Assembly: GCF_036108815.1 (NCBI RefSeq)
Contig: NZ_CP107985.1
Coordinates: 1,984,001 to 2,048,000, forward strand
Reading direction: 5' to 3'
Length of the DNA stretch: 64,000 nucleotides
Source of the DNA: Streptomyces sp. NBC_00353
GTDB taxonomy: Bacteria; Actinomycetota; Actinomycetes; Streptomycetales; Streptomycetaceae
The notes under the pieces: generated by a model
Told to the model about the DNA's origin: nothing
Databases searched by the model: none
The model's input: only the letters and a program-made list of their open reading frames with translations
Shown: one piece after another, positions 44,104-52,774 of the stretch
Numbering within the stretch: position 1 is the stretch's first letter
How the letters are laid out: every line of letters begins with the position of its first letter
Translations under genes and position numbers: made by a program

Positions 44104-45483
44104 TCATGGTGCCGGGGTGCGGTGGCGGTTGCGTACGACGTCGGCTGCCGTGAGGAGCCGGGCCGCGGGCACGTTCGGTGGCGCGTCCGCCGTACGGCGA
44201 CGGCCGCCCCGTGCCAGGAATTCGGCCAGTGGGAGCGTCGCCGCGCCAAGGGTGACCGCGTCCGGGCCCAGCCGGCCCATCTCGACCGTGGTGCGGGCCG
44301 CCGGGTGCCGGAGCGCGTACTCCTGCGCGTACCGGCGGATGTCCGGAATCAGATGCGGTCCGATCAGCAACCCCGCCCAGCCGCCCAGCAGGATGCGTTC
44401 GGGCAGGAACAGGTTGACGAGGTCGGCCAGGGCCGCGCCGAGGCATTCGGCGGTCTCGTCGAGGATGGCGAGAGCGACCGGGTCGGGATCCGGGCCGTCG
44501 CCATCGGGGTACGCGGCGGCCAGGAGCGCTGCCAGCGCGGTTTCGTCGTCGGCGTCGCGGGGCAGCGGGCCACCCGCCTCGTGCCAGCGTTCGCGCATGG
44601 CCTGCGCACCCGCGTACGCCTCAAGGCAGCCGATGGACCCGCAGCGGCAACGGCGGCCGCGCAGCTGCACCGTCGTGTGCCCCCATTCCAGCGCCATGCT
44701 GCTGCGGTCCTCGTCGAGGATGTCGCCCCGGTTGACGCAGGCGCTGACCCCCGATCCGATCAGGGCGATCACGGCGGCCTCCGCGCCGCGTCCGCCGCCG
44801 AACCACATCTCGGCCTGGCCCAACGATTTCGCACCGTTGTCGATGAACAGCGGGACGTCGACCGGTACGTCGACCGCGTCGCGCAGCAGCCGTTCGAAGG
44901 GGACATCGCACCAGCCGATCGTCTGACCGTGCACGACGGCGCCGACTTCGCCCGGTGCGCGCGGCGCCTCACCAACGGCCCTCTCGCGGCTGGCCCGTTC
45001 GACGATGCCCGGCACCCCGATACCGATGCCGAGCAGCCGTCGCGCACTGGCATCCGCATCCGCTCCCGCTGCCCTGAGCACGTCCGCCACGCCACTGCCG
45101 ACGTGGCCGACGATGCGCTCGACGTCGTAGCCGTCCTGGGCCAGCAGCCGTTCCGTGCGGGCGAGTTCGGTCAGCGACAGGTCGAAGAGCTCGACGCGGA
45201 CCCGGGTCTCGCCGATATCGATGCCGATGAGGAGTCCCCCGCCGGGCGCCACGCGCAGCAGCGTGCGCGGGCGGCCGCCGTCGGAGTCGACGATGCCCGC
45301 CTCCTCCAGGATCCCCTCCGCGGCAAGCTCCGCAACGACGTTGCTGATGGATCCTGAGCTCAGCCCGGTGGCGGGGCCGAGCTCCTGGCGACTCAACGGC
45401 CCGTCGAAGTACAGCCGTTGCAGTACTCTCGCCCGGTTGCCCCGCCGCAGGTCGCGCACGGTCCGTCCGGCGCGCTCGGCCAT
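44104..45483 (-). CDS. ROK-family transcriptional regulator 2
   Basis: 459 residues. Winged helix N-terminus (about 10-70: NRARVLQRLYFDGPLSRQEL, then GLSSGSISNVV) joined to a ROK domain starting LLIGIDIGETRVRVELFD. It keeps the zinc motif CRCGSIGCLE and the family Asp in LFIDNGAKSLGQAE, so unlike the ROK protein at 7661 it looks fully equipped to bind sugar. It has no obvious target gene adjacent; it stands alone between the Rpf and TetR genes. Confidence 0.9.
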   Translation of the reverse strand: MAERAGRTVRDLRRGNRARVLQRLYFDGPLSRQELGPATGLSSGSISNVVAELAAEGILEEAGIVDSDGGRPRTLLRVAPGGGLLIGIDIGETRVRVELFDLSLTELARTERLLAQDGYDVERIVGHVGSGVADVLRAAGADADASARRLLGIGIGVPGIVERASRERAVGEAPRAPGEVGAVVHGQTIGWCDVPFERLLRDAVDVPVDVPLFIDNGAKSLGQAEMWFGGGRGAEAAVIALIGSGVSACVNRGDILDEDRSSMALEWGHTTVQLRGRRCRCGSIGCLEAYAGAQAMRERWHEAGGPLPRDADDETALAALLAAAYPDGDGPDPDPVALAILDETAECLGAALADLVNLFLPERILLGGWAGLLIGPHLIPDIRRYAQEYALRHPAARTTVEMGRLGPDAVTLGAATLPLAEFLARGGRRRTADAPPNVPAARLLTAADVVRNRHRTPAP

Positions 45484-45641
45484 GTTTTCCTTCCCTTCAC
45501 GGAATCAAGCCCGTCGGCCGGGCGCGGAACGGGTGCGGCCGCCCCGCCGGCCGATGCCGCGCGGCACAGACCGGGCTCGCTCACCTCGTGGTGGAGAATC
45601 GCTCCGGGCACCTTCGGACGGCCGGTGCGGTTCGAGGCCGC

Positions 45642-46241
45642 TCATCCATCGCTCTCCCCCTCCCCGCTCCGCTGTGCGGACGGCCAACGCTCCAGTACGA
45701 GGTGCAGCGCCTCGACGCACTGCTGCCAGGACGCCTGTACGTCGCGGGGGGCACCGAAACCGCCGTTGGCCTCCAGGGCGCTGTAGCCGTGGAAGGTACT
45801 GCGCAGCAGCCGTACGGCGTCCGTGAAGTCGGGTTCGGACAGGTCGTAGGCGCGCAGCATCGCGTAGATGATCTCGATGGTGCGGTGGTACGCGGTGGAC
45901 TCGGCGACGACGGCGGGATCGAGCCGGATCTGGGTCGCCGCGTACCGGCCCGGCCGTTCAAGCGCAAAGGCGCGGTAGGCATCGGCGAACGCGACGAGTG
46001 CGTCTTTTCCGGCCCGTCCGGCGACCGCCGTGCCGAGCCGGTCGGCGAACTCCCCCGCGGCCAGCAGGGCGACCCGGGTGCGCAGGTCCTGCACGCTCCT
46101 GACGTGGGAGTACAGGCTGGCGTCCTTCACCCCGAAACCGCGCGCCAGCGCGGACACGGTGACCTTGTCGAGACCGATGGAGTCCGCCAGATCGGCCGCC
46201 GCCTCCACCACGCGATCGGTCGTCAGACCAGCGCGAACCAT
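45642..46241 (-). CDS. TetR-family transcriptional regulator
   Basis: 199 residues. N-terminal helix-turn-helix (about 8-50) in RVVEAAADLADSIGLDKVTVSALARGFGVK and DASLYSHVRSVQDLRTRVA. The C-terminal half resembles the TetR_C_33/WHG ligand domain. A 9-bp inverted repeat 24 bases upstream of its ATG suggests autorepression. Neighbours (ROK regulator and signal peptidase) give no hint of target or ligand. Confidence 0.9.
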   Translation of the reverse strand: MVRAGLTTDRVVEAAADLADSIGLDKVTVSALARGFGVKDASLYSHVRSVQDLRTRVALLAAGEFADRLGTAVAGRAGKDALVAFADAYRAFALERPGRYAATQIRLDPAVVAESTAYHRTIEIIYAMLRAYDLSEPDFTDAVRLLRSTFHGYSALEANGGFGAPRDVQASWQQCVEALHLVLERWPSAQRSGEGESDG

Positions 46242-46264
46242 CCGCCACCTCCACCGGAGCTAGG

Positions 46265-46288
46265 GGCCCTAGGCTACTACCTAGGGCC
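46265..46288. promoter_or_regulatory. Operator-like inverted repeat before the TetR gene
   Basis: Perfect 9-bp arms GGCCCTAGG and CCTAGGGCC with a 6-base spacer (46265-46288), placed just before the TetR start. Position and symmetry fit a TetR autorepression site. Confidence 0.6.
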
Positions 46289-46335
46289 TCTGGACGGACT
46301 CCGGTCATACACAGGCGCCGCCGCTCACCGGCTGC

Positions 46336-47061
46336 CTACTGCTCGAAGGTGTCCGGGACGGACAGCCAGTCCCATCGGTCGACCGGCCAGACGACGGTGA
46401 AAGCTCTTCCGACCACGTCGTCGACGGGTACCGCACCGCCACCCGGCTGCTCCCGGTGGTAGCGCGAGTCCGCCGATGCCTGGCGGTGGTCGCCCATCAC
46501 CCAGATGTGCCCTTGCGGAACAGTGATCTTGAATTCGGCATCCGAGCTGCAGGGGGTGTTCCCGGGGAACACATAGGGCTCGTCGAGGGCCCTGCCGTTC
46601 ACCTTGACCGGGCCGGTGCCCTTGCACTCGACGGTGTCGCCTCCCACCCCGATCACGCGCTTGATCAGGTCCTTCTCGTCCGCCGACGGCATCAGGCCGA
46701 CGAAGGACAGCACTTCCTGCACCGGGTTGGCGGGCGCAGCCGGGTCGGACGGGAGCCAGTTGCCCGGGTCGTGGAAGACCACGACCTCCCCGCGCTCGGG
46801 CTGCGCACCGAACCAGGGCGTGAGCTTGTCGACCAGCACACGGTCCCCGGGCTGCAGCGTGTTCTGCATGGAGTCCGAGGGGATCGAGAAGGCCTGGACC
46901 AGGAACGTCTTGATGAGCAGCGACAGCACCAGCGCAACGCCGATAAGCAGGGGCAACTCGACCCAGAACGACCGTCGTTCATTCTTCCGGGGGCGCCGCT
47001 CGGCAGGGGGCTCGCCCTCTGCGTCGCTCGAATTACGCGCTCCGACCTCTGCTTCTGTCAC
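46336..47061 (-). CDS. Signal peptidase I
   Basis: 241 residues. One N-terminal membrane helix (about 40-60). Catalytic Ser in FSIPSDSMQNTL, box with PWFGAQPERGEVVVF, catalytic Lys in DLIKRVIGVGGD, and box E GDHRQASADSRYH. It removes signal peptides of exported proteins at the membrane. GTG at 47061 is my choice; a farther GTG start at 47139 would add 26 unlikely residues. It stands alone, away from any sip cluster in this window. Confidence 0.92.
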   Translation of the reverse strand: MTEAEVGARNSSDAEGEPPAERRPRKNERRSFWVELPLLIGVALVLSLLIKTFLVQAFSIPSDSMQNTLQPGDRVLVDKLTPWFGAQPERGEVVVFHDPGNWLPSDPAAPANPVQEVLSFVGLMPSADEKDLIKRVIGVGGDTVECKGTGPVKVNGRALDEPYVFPGNTPCSSDAEFKITVPQGHIWVMGDHRQASADSRYHREQPGGGAVPVDDVVGRAFTVVWPVDRWDWLSVPDTFEQ

Positions 47062-47469
47062 GCCGCCCCCGCTTCGTCGCGGCACGCCTCGGACGGCTGC
47101 CGCACGCCCCGTCCGCAACCCTTGTGAGGTCGGGACCACTTGTCTGTGCTACGCAACCACTCTAGGGGCAACGCGCTTCAGGTTTTGGCCGCCCCGACCA
47201 GGCGAACTGTGCTGTGGATCTTCCGTACCGTCGCCTCCGGCACCACGCCCGCACCACCGCTCGCGCCGACGGACGTCCGGCGAGGGAACCCGCGAAGTTC
47301 CTGGCGGCGACTGCGGTGGCCTTACCGCCCCCCTGAACGGGCGGCGGCAGCGACGGACCAGCCGCTCGGCGGCCTTCTGCCACTCGGTGATCCACAGATC
47401 GTCGGGCAGCGGAAAGGACGGCGCGCAGGCACGGTGGAAGAGTCGGACATCGAGACACGTGGAGGCGCC
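47062..47469. other. Divergent intergenic region, no gene seen
   Basis: About 400 bases between signal peptidase and the NAD(P)-binding gene. It includes the latter's GGAGG site at 47461. I see no coding frame with sensible composition and no convincing hairpin or operator. Confidence 0.35.
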
Positions 47470-48999
47470 ATGAATCACGAAGACGGCGCACCGGTACTGC
47501 GCTGCCTGGTCACCGGTGCGACGGGCTACATCGGGGGACGGCTGGTCCCCGAACTGCTCGATGCCGGGCACAGCGTGCGCTGTCTCGCACGTACGCCCGA
47601 GAAGCTGCGGGACCACCCCTGGGCGGGCCGGGCCGAGGTCGTCCGCGGTGACGTCATGGACCCGGAGTCGCTGGGGCCGGCCATGCAGGGAGTGGACGTC
47701 GCCTACTACCTGGTGCACGCGCTCGGCAGCGGCTCGGACTTCGAGGCCACGGACCGGAAGGCGGCCAGGACATTCGGCGAGCAGGCGCGCGCCGCAGGTG
47801 TGTCACGCATCGTCTACCTGGGCGGACTCACCCCCGCCGGGGTCCCCGAGCACGAACTGTCGCCGCATCTGCGCTCGCGTGCCGAGGTCGGCAGGATCCT
47901 GCTGGAGTCGGGCGTGCCGACCACGGCTCTGCGCGCGGCCGTGATCATCGGCTCCGGTTCGGCCTCCTTCGAGATGTTGCGATACCTCACCGAACGTCTG
48001 CCGGTCATGGTCACGCCGAGCTGGGTGTCGACCAGGATCCAGCCGGTCGCCGTCCGTGACGTACTGCGGTATCTCGTGGGCAGTGCGACCATGCCTGCCG
48101 AGGTGAGTCGCACCTTCGACATCGGCGGCCCGGACATCGTCACGTACCGGGAAATGATGCAGGACTACGCGGCCGTCGCCCGCTTGCCGCATCGGCTGAT
48201 CCTGCCCGTCCCGATGCTGACGCCCCGGCTGTCGAGCCACTGGATCGGGCTGGTCACACCCGTCCCCGCCTCCATCGCACGCCCGCTCGCCGAATCGCTG
48301 AAGTACGAGGTCGTGTGCCGCGAGCACGACATCACACGCTACGTCCCCGACGGGCCGGGGCAGCCGTTCACCTTCCGGAGAGCGCTCGCGCTCGCACTGC
48401 AGCGCGTGCGCGAGGCGAACGTGACGACCCGGTGGTCGTCGGCGTCTGTGCACGGTGCACCGAGCGACCCGCTGCCCACGGACCCCGGCTGGGCAGGCGG
48501 CAGCCTCTACACCGACGAGCGGGAACTCGACATCGACGCCGCCCCCGAGGCCCTGTGGCGGGTCATCGAAAGCATCGGGGGCGACAACGGCTGGTATTCC
48601 TTCCCCCTGGCATGGGCCGTCCGCGGCTGGCTCGACCGTGCGATCGGCGGTGTCGGACTGAACCGAGGCCGCCGCGACGCCACCCGGCTCAGGGTGGGCG
48701 ACTCGCTGGACTTCTGGCGGGTCGAGGAGATCGTGCCGGGCCATCTGCTCCGGCTGCGCGCGGAGATGCGGCTGCCCGGCCTGGCCTGGCTGGAGCTGTA
48801 CGCCGAACGGAACGGGACCGGAGGCGCGCACTACCGGCAGCGCGCGCTGTTCCATCCCCGAGGGCTGCTGGGGCACGCCTATTGGTGGAGTGTCGCCCCG
48901 TTCCACGCCGTCGTCTTCGGAGGGATGGCCCGCAACATCGCTCGCGCCACCATGCTGCCCACCCGGTCGGAGCAGGTGAAGGCAGCCTCCGCCCTCTGA
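47470..48999 (+). CDS. NAD(P)-binding protein with DUF2867 domain
   Basis: 509 residues. N-terminal Rossmann domain: LVTGATGYIGGRLVPELL, then VVRGDVMD and VAYYLVHALGSG; an NmrA-like fold. After residue about 340, a DUF2867/SRPBCC-like domain reads WRVIESIGGDNGWYSFPLAW, then SLDFWRVEEIVPGHLLRLRAEM. Fusions of this kind are common in actinomycetes and cyanobacteria. GGAGG is six bases before the ATG. The substrate is unknown. Confidence 0.85.
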   Translation: MNHEDGAPVLRCLVTGATGYIGGRLVPELLDAGHSVRCLARTPEKLRDHPWAGRAEVVRGDVMDPESLGPAMQGVDVAYYLVHALGSGSDFEATDRKAARTFGEQARAAGVSRIVYLGGLTPAGVPEHELSPHLRSRAEVGRILLESGVPTTALRAAVIIGSGSASFEMLRYLTERLPVMVTPSWVSTRIQPVAVRDVLRYLVGSATMPAEVSRTFDIGGPDIVTYREMMQDYAAVARLPHRLILPVPMLTPRLSSHWIGLVTPVPASIARPLAESLKYEVVCREHDITRYVPDGPGQPFTFRRALALALQRVREANVTTRWSSASVHGAPSDPLPTDPGWAGGSLYTDERELDIDAAPEALWRVIESIGGDNGWYSFPLAWAVRGWLDRAIGGVGLNRGRRDATRLRVGDSLDFWRVEEIVPGHLLRLRAEMRLPGLAWLELYAERNGTGGAHYRQRALFHPRGLLGHAYWWSVAPFHAVVFGGMARNIARATMLPTRSEQVKAASAL

Positions 49000-49296
49000 C
49001 GGGCGACACGCGAGCGTGGCACCGCGACAACCGCACACCACACCGCCCCGGCCGGCCTCCGGCGACGCAACCGGCCGACCCGACCCGGGCGCCCCCAGGA
49101 GCCCGAGCACGGTCATCCCGCCGGCCCCTTCGCCGGAACTCCCGTTCCACCGGCCGGTCCGGCCGGCTCCCCACTCGACCGTACGGAGGTTTTGCTGCGG
49201 CGGCGTGACCGGCGTGCGGCGGCTTGAACAGGCCGTCCCCGCGCCCCGTATCCATACTGGTCATCCCGGCATCCTCGACAGATTGCAGGAGCACAG

Positions 49297-50739
49297 ATGA
49301 GCGGCACTGCGCAGATCGGCGTCACTGGACTTGCGGTGATGGGCCGCAATCTCGCCCGGAACTTCGCACGTAACGGCTTCACCGTCGCGGTGCACAACCG
49401 TACGACTGCGAAGACCGATGCCCTGGTCAAGGAGTTCGGCGACGAGGGTACATTCGTCGCCGCGCGCACGCCCGAGGAGTTCGTGGCGGCGCTGGAACGC
49501 CCGCGCAGGCTGGTCATCATGGTGAAGGCCGGCGATCCGACGGACGCGGTGATCGAGGAGTTCGCCCCGCTGCTCGACGAGGGCGACGTCATCATCGACG
49601 GCGGCAACGCACACTTCGAGGACACCCGCCGCCGCGAGAAGGATCTGCGCGAGCGCGGCATCCATTTCGTCGGTGTCGGTATCTCGGGCGGCGAGGAGGG
49701 CGCGCTGAACGGGCCGAGCATCATGCCCGGCGGATCCACCCGGTCGTACGAATCACTGGGACCGCTGCTGGAGAAGATCGCCGCGAAGGCGAAGGACGGC
49801 ACTCCGTGCACCACACACATTGGCCCCGACGGTGCCGGGCACTACGTGAAGATGGTCCACAACGGCATCGAGTACGCGGACATGCAGCTGATCGCGGAGG
49901 CGTACGACCTGCTGCGGAGGGTTGCCGGCTACTCCCCCGCGAAGATCGCCGAGACGTTCCGCAGCTGGAACACCGGCCGGCTCGACTCGTATCTGATCGA
50001 GATCACGGCGGAAGTCCTCTCCCACACGGACCCGGAGACGGGGAAGCCGTTCGTCGACATCGTGCAGGACCGGGCCGAGCAGAAGGGCACCGGCCGCTGG
50101 ACCGTGCAGATCGCACTCGATCTGGGCGTGCCGGTCTCCGGCATCGCGGAGGCCGTCTTCGCCCGTTCGCTGTCGGGCCACGCGGATCTGCGGGAGGCCG
50201 CACGGGAGCTGCCGGGCCCATCGGCCACTCCACTGGCCGGAGCCGAGGCCGCGGCGTTCGCCGACCGGGTGGAGCAGGCGCTGTACGCCTCCAAGATCGT
50301 CTCGTACACGCAGGGGTTCCATCAGATCCGCGCGGGCAGCGAGACGTACGACTGGAAGATCGATCTCGGTGCGGTGGCGGCGATCTGGCGGGCCGGCTGC
50401 ATCATCCGGGCGGCATTCCTGGACCGGATCCGGGCAGCGTACGACGCACGGCCGGAGCTGGTGAGTCTCCTCTCCGACCAGCAGTTCGCCCAGGAGATCG
50501 GTGCGGCGCAGGACGACTGGCGGACGGTGGTCGCCGAGGCGGTACGCCAGGGAGTGCCGACCCCCGGATTCGCCGCCGCGCTCTCGTACTACGACGGTCT
50601 GCGTGCCGACCGGCTCCCGGCGGCGCTCACTCAGGGGCAGCGGGACTTCTTCGGGGCGCACACCTACCGGCGTACGGACCGTCCTGGCTCCTTCCACACG
50701 CTCTGGGGCGGCGACCGGTCGGAGACCGCCACCGGCTGA
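49297..50739 (+). CDS. gnd: 6-phosphogluconate dehydrogenase (decarboxylating)
   Basis: 480 residues, the long NADP-dependent form. Coenzyme site GVTGLAVMGRNLA, IIDGGN, GISGGEEGALNGPSIMPGG, catalytic Lys in GAGHYVKMVHNGIEY, and C-terminal sites DWRTVVAEAV and ALTQGQRDFFGAHTY. It oxidises and decarboxylates 6-phosphogluconate in the pentose phosphate pathway, giving NADPH and ribulose 5-phosphate. AGGAG precedes the ATG. No other pathway gene is adjacent. Confidence 0.95.
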   Translation: MSGTAQIGVTGLAVMGRNLARNFARNGFTVAVHNRTTAKTDALVKEFGDEGTFVAARTPEEFVAALERPRRLVIMVKAGDPTDAVIEEFAPLLDEGDVIIDGGNAHFEDTRRREKDLRERGIHFVGVGISGGEEGALNGPSIMPGGSTRSYESLGPLLEKIAAKAKDGTPCTTHIGPDGAGHYVKMVHNGIEYADMQLIAEAYDLLRRVAGYSPAKIAETFRSWNTGRLDSYLIEITAEVLSHTDPETGKPFVDIVQDRAEQKGTGRWTVQIALDLGVPVSGIAEAVFARSLSGHADLREAARELPGPSATPLAGAEAAAFADRVEQALYASKIVSYTQGFHQIRAGSETYDWKIDLGAVAAIWRAGCIIRAAFLDRIRAAYDARPELVSLLSDQQFAQEIGAAQDDWRTVVAEAVRQGVPTPGFAAALSYYDGLRADRLPAALTQGQRDFFGAHTYRRTDRPGSFHTLWGGDRSETATG

Positions 50740-50881
50740 CGGGCCTCGGGCAGCTGTTCGTCCGGCCGGGTCACCCGGAGTGCGGCGGGACCGTACGTAT
50801 GCGTAAGTAGCAGCGAGTCCCGCCGTACTCCTGCACCGCCGCCACGCGCGCGCTGTCGCCACCACTCCTCGGAGCCGCCGC

Positions 50882-51952
50882 ATGCCCGACGCCGTCCCGG
50901 ACCCGGCCGCCGCCCAGCCCGTCGTCTCGCCGCTGACCACCGCCGCCCTGATCCTGGTCGTCACGATCGAGCCCGGTGGTGAGGCCGCCGTACGCGAGGC
51001 ACTGCCGGACCTCGGGGCATTCGCCCGGTCCATCGACTTCCGGTTCCCGGGCTCCGATCTGGCGTGTGTGACCGGGTTCGGCTCGGATGCCTGGGACCGG
51101 CTGTTCGCGGGGCCGCGGCCGGCCGGACTCCATCCGTTCCAGGAGTTGCGCGGCGCCCGCCACCACGCGCCCGCCACCCCCGGCGATCTGCTGTTCCACA
51201 TCCGGGGCGAGCGGATGGACGTGTGCTACGAGTGGGCCGCCCGGCTGATCGGCAGACTCAGTGGGGCGGTGAAGGTCGTCGACGAGACCCAGGGGTTCCG
51301 CTACCTCGACCACCGGGATCTGCTCGGCTTCGTCGACGGGACGGAGAACCCGGTGGGTGCCGGTGCGCGGGCTGCGGCCCTCGTGGGCTCCGCCGACCCG
51401 GACTTCGCCGGCGGCAGCTATGTCATCGTGCAGAAGTATCTCCACGACCTGGCCGGCTGGAACTCGCTGAGCACGGAGGAGCAGGAGCGGGTCATCGGCC
51501 GCACCAAGGCCGACGACATCGAAATGTCCGATGCCGTCAAGCCCGCCAACTCCCATGTCGCACTGAACACCCTCACCGCGCCGGACGGGTCGGCGCGCGA
51601 GATCGTGCGCGCCAATATGCCGTTCGGCAGCTTCGAGCAGGGCGAGTTCGGCACGTACTTCATCGGTTACGCCGCCGACCCGGACGTGACCGAGCAGATG
51701 CTCCGCAACATGTTCCTCGGCAGTCCGCCCGGTACGTACGACCGTATTCTCGACTTCTCGACCGCGGTCACCGGCACGCTCTTCTACGCCCCCTGCGCCG
51801 ACTTCTTCGACGCCCCGCCGCCGTCTCCCGTCCTGTCCGGGACCGAGTCCCTGCCGCAGCCGGCGTCCGCGCCGGTGGCCCAGGCCCCGGCTCCGACGGG
51901 TGCGGACGACGGTTCGCTGCACATCGGCAGCCTGCAAGAAAGCGCCCAGTGA
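50882..51952 (+). CDS. Dye-decolorising peroxidase, encapsulin cargo
   Basis: 356 residues. DyP motifs: GFVDGTENP with the distal Asp, NSHVALNTL with the haem-ligand His, and Arg in EIVRANMPFG. The C-terminus after a Pro-rich linker ends GSLHIGSLQESAQ, which matches the encapsulin targeting peptide (consensus near DGSLGIGSL). The next gene encodes the encapsulin shell and begins within the stop codon (TGATG), so peroxidase and shell are made together. It probably acts on hydrogen peroxide inside the capsule. Confidence 0.93.
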   Translation: MPDAVPDPAAAQPVVSPLTTAALILVVTIEPGGEAAVREALPDLGAFARSIDFRFPGSDLACVTGFGSDAWDRLFAGPRPAGLHPFQELRGARHHAPATPGDLLFHIRGERMDVCYEWAARLIGRLSGAVKVVDETQGFRYLDHRDLLGFVDGTENPVGAGARAAALVGSADPDFAGGSYVIVQKYLHDLAGWNSLSTEEQERVIGRTKADDIEMSDAVKPANSHVALNTLTAPDGSAREIVRANMPFGSFEQGEFGTYFIGYAADPDVTEQMLRNMFLGSPPGTYDRILDFSTAVTGTLFYAPCADFFDAPPPSPVLSGTESLPQPASAPVAQAPAPTGADDGSLHIGSLQESAQ

Positions 51953-52749
51953 TGAACAACCTCCACCGCGAACTCGCCCCCGTCACGGAAGCCGCCTGGG
52001 ACCAGATCGAAGAAGAGGCCCGGCGCACCTTCAGCCGCCATCTGGCGGGCCGCCGCGTCGTCGATGTGACGGACCCGGAGGGGCCCGCGCTCGCGGCGGT
52101 CGGTGACGGGCATCTGCGTGACATCGATCCGCCGACACCGGACGTCATCGCGCGGGCCCGTACGTCGAAGCCGGTCATCGAGTGGCGGGTGCCGTTCACG
52201 GTGACCCGGGCGGCCGTGGACGACGTCGAGCGCGGCTCCGACGACAGCGACTGGCAGCCCGTCAAGGACGCCGCCCGGACCTGTGCGTTCGCCGAGGACA
52301 TGGCCATCATCGACGGGTACGCCGCCGCCGGGATCACCGGTCTTCGGGACGGCTCCTCGCATCCCGCGCTGCCGCTGCCGGCCGATGCCCGCGACTACCC
52401 GACCACCGTGAGCCAGGCGCTGACCCAGCTGCGGCTGGCCGGTGTGGACGGGCCGTACCGGCTGCTGCTCGGCGCCGACGCGTTCACCGAGGCGACCGAG
52501 ACGTCCGACCACGGCTACCCGGTGGCCACGCATCTCGCGCGACTGCTGGACGACCAGATCCTGTGGGCGCCCGCCGTCAAGGGCGGGGTACTGCTGTCCA
52601 CCCGTGGCGGCGACTTCGAGCTGCGGCTGGGCCAGGACTTGTCCATCGGCTATCAGGACCACGACGCGACCCACATCCGGCTCTACTTCCACCAGTCGTT
52701 CACGTTCCGGATGCTGACGCCGGAGGCCGTGATCCCGATCGTCGCCTGA
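51952..52749 (+). CDS. Encapsulin shell protein, family 1
   Basis: 265 residues, the normal size for T=1 shells. Starts MNNLHRELAPVTEAAWDQIE, which forms the cargo-binding N-terminal helix, followed by ARRTFSRHLAGRRVVDV. The middle and end (e.g. LLSTRGGDFELRLGQDLSIG, YFHQSFTFRMLTPEAV) have the HK97-like fold's typical strands. Shells of 60 subunits usually hold one cargo, here the upstream DyP. TGATG overlap links the two. Confidence 0.93.
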   Translation: MNNLHRELAPVTEAAWDQIEEEARRTFSRHLAGRRVVDVTDPEGPALAAVGDGHLRDIDPPTPDVIARARTSKPVIEWRVPFTVTRAAVDDVERGSDDSDWQPVKDAARTCAFAEDMAIIDGYAAAGITGLRDGSSHPALPLPADARDYPTTVSQALTQLRLAGVDGPYRLLLGADAFTEATETSDHGYPVATHLARLLDDQILWAPAVKGGVLLSTRGGDFELRLGQDLSIGYQDHDATHIRLYFHQSFTFRMLTPEAVIPIVA

Positions 52750-52774
52750 GACAGGAGGGCCCGGAACAGCCCCG

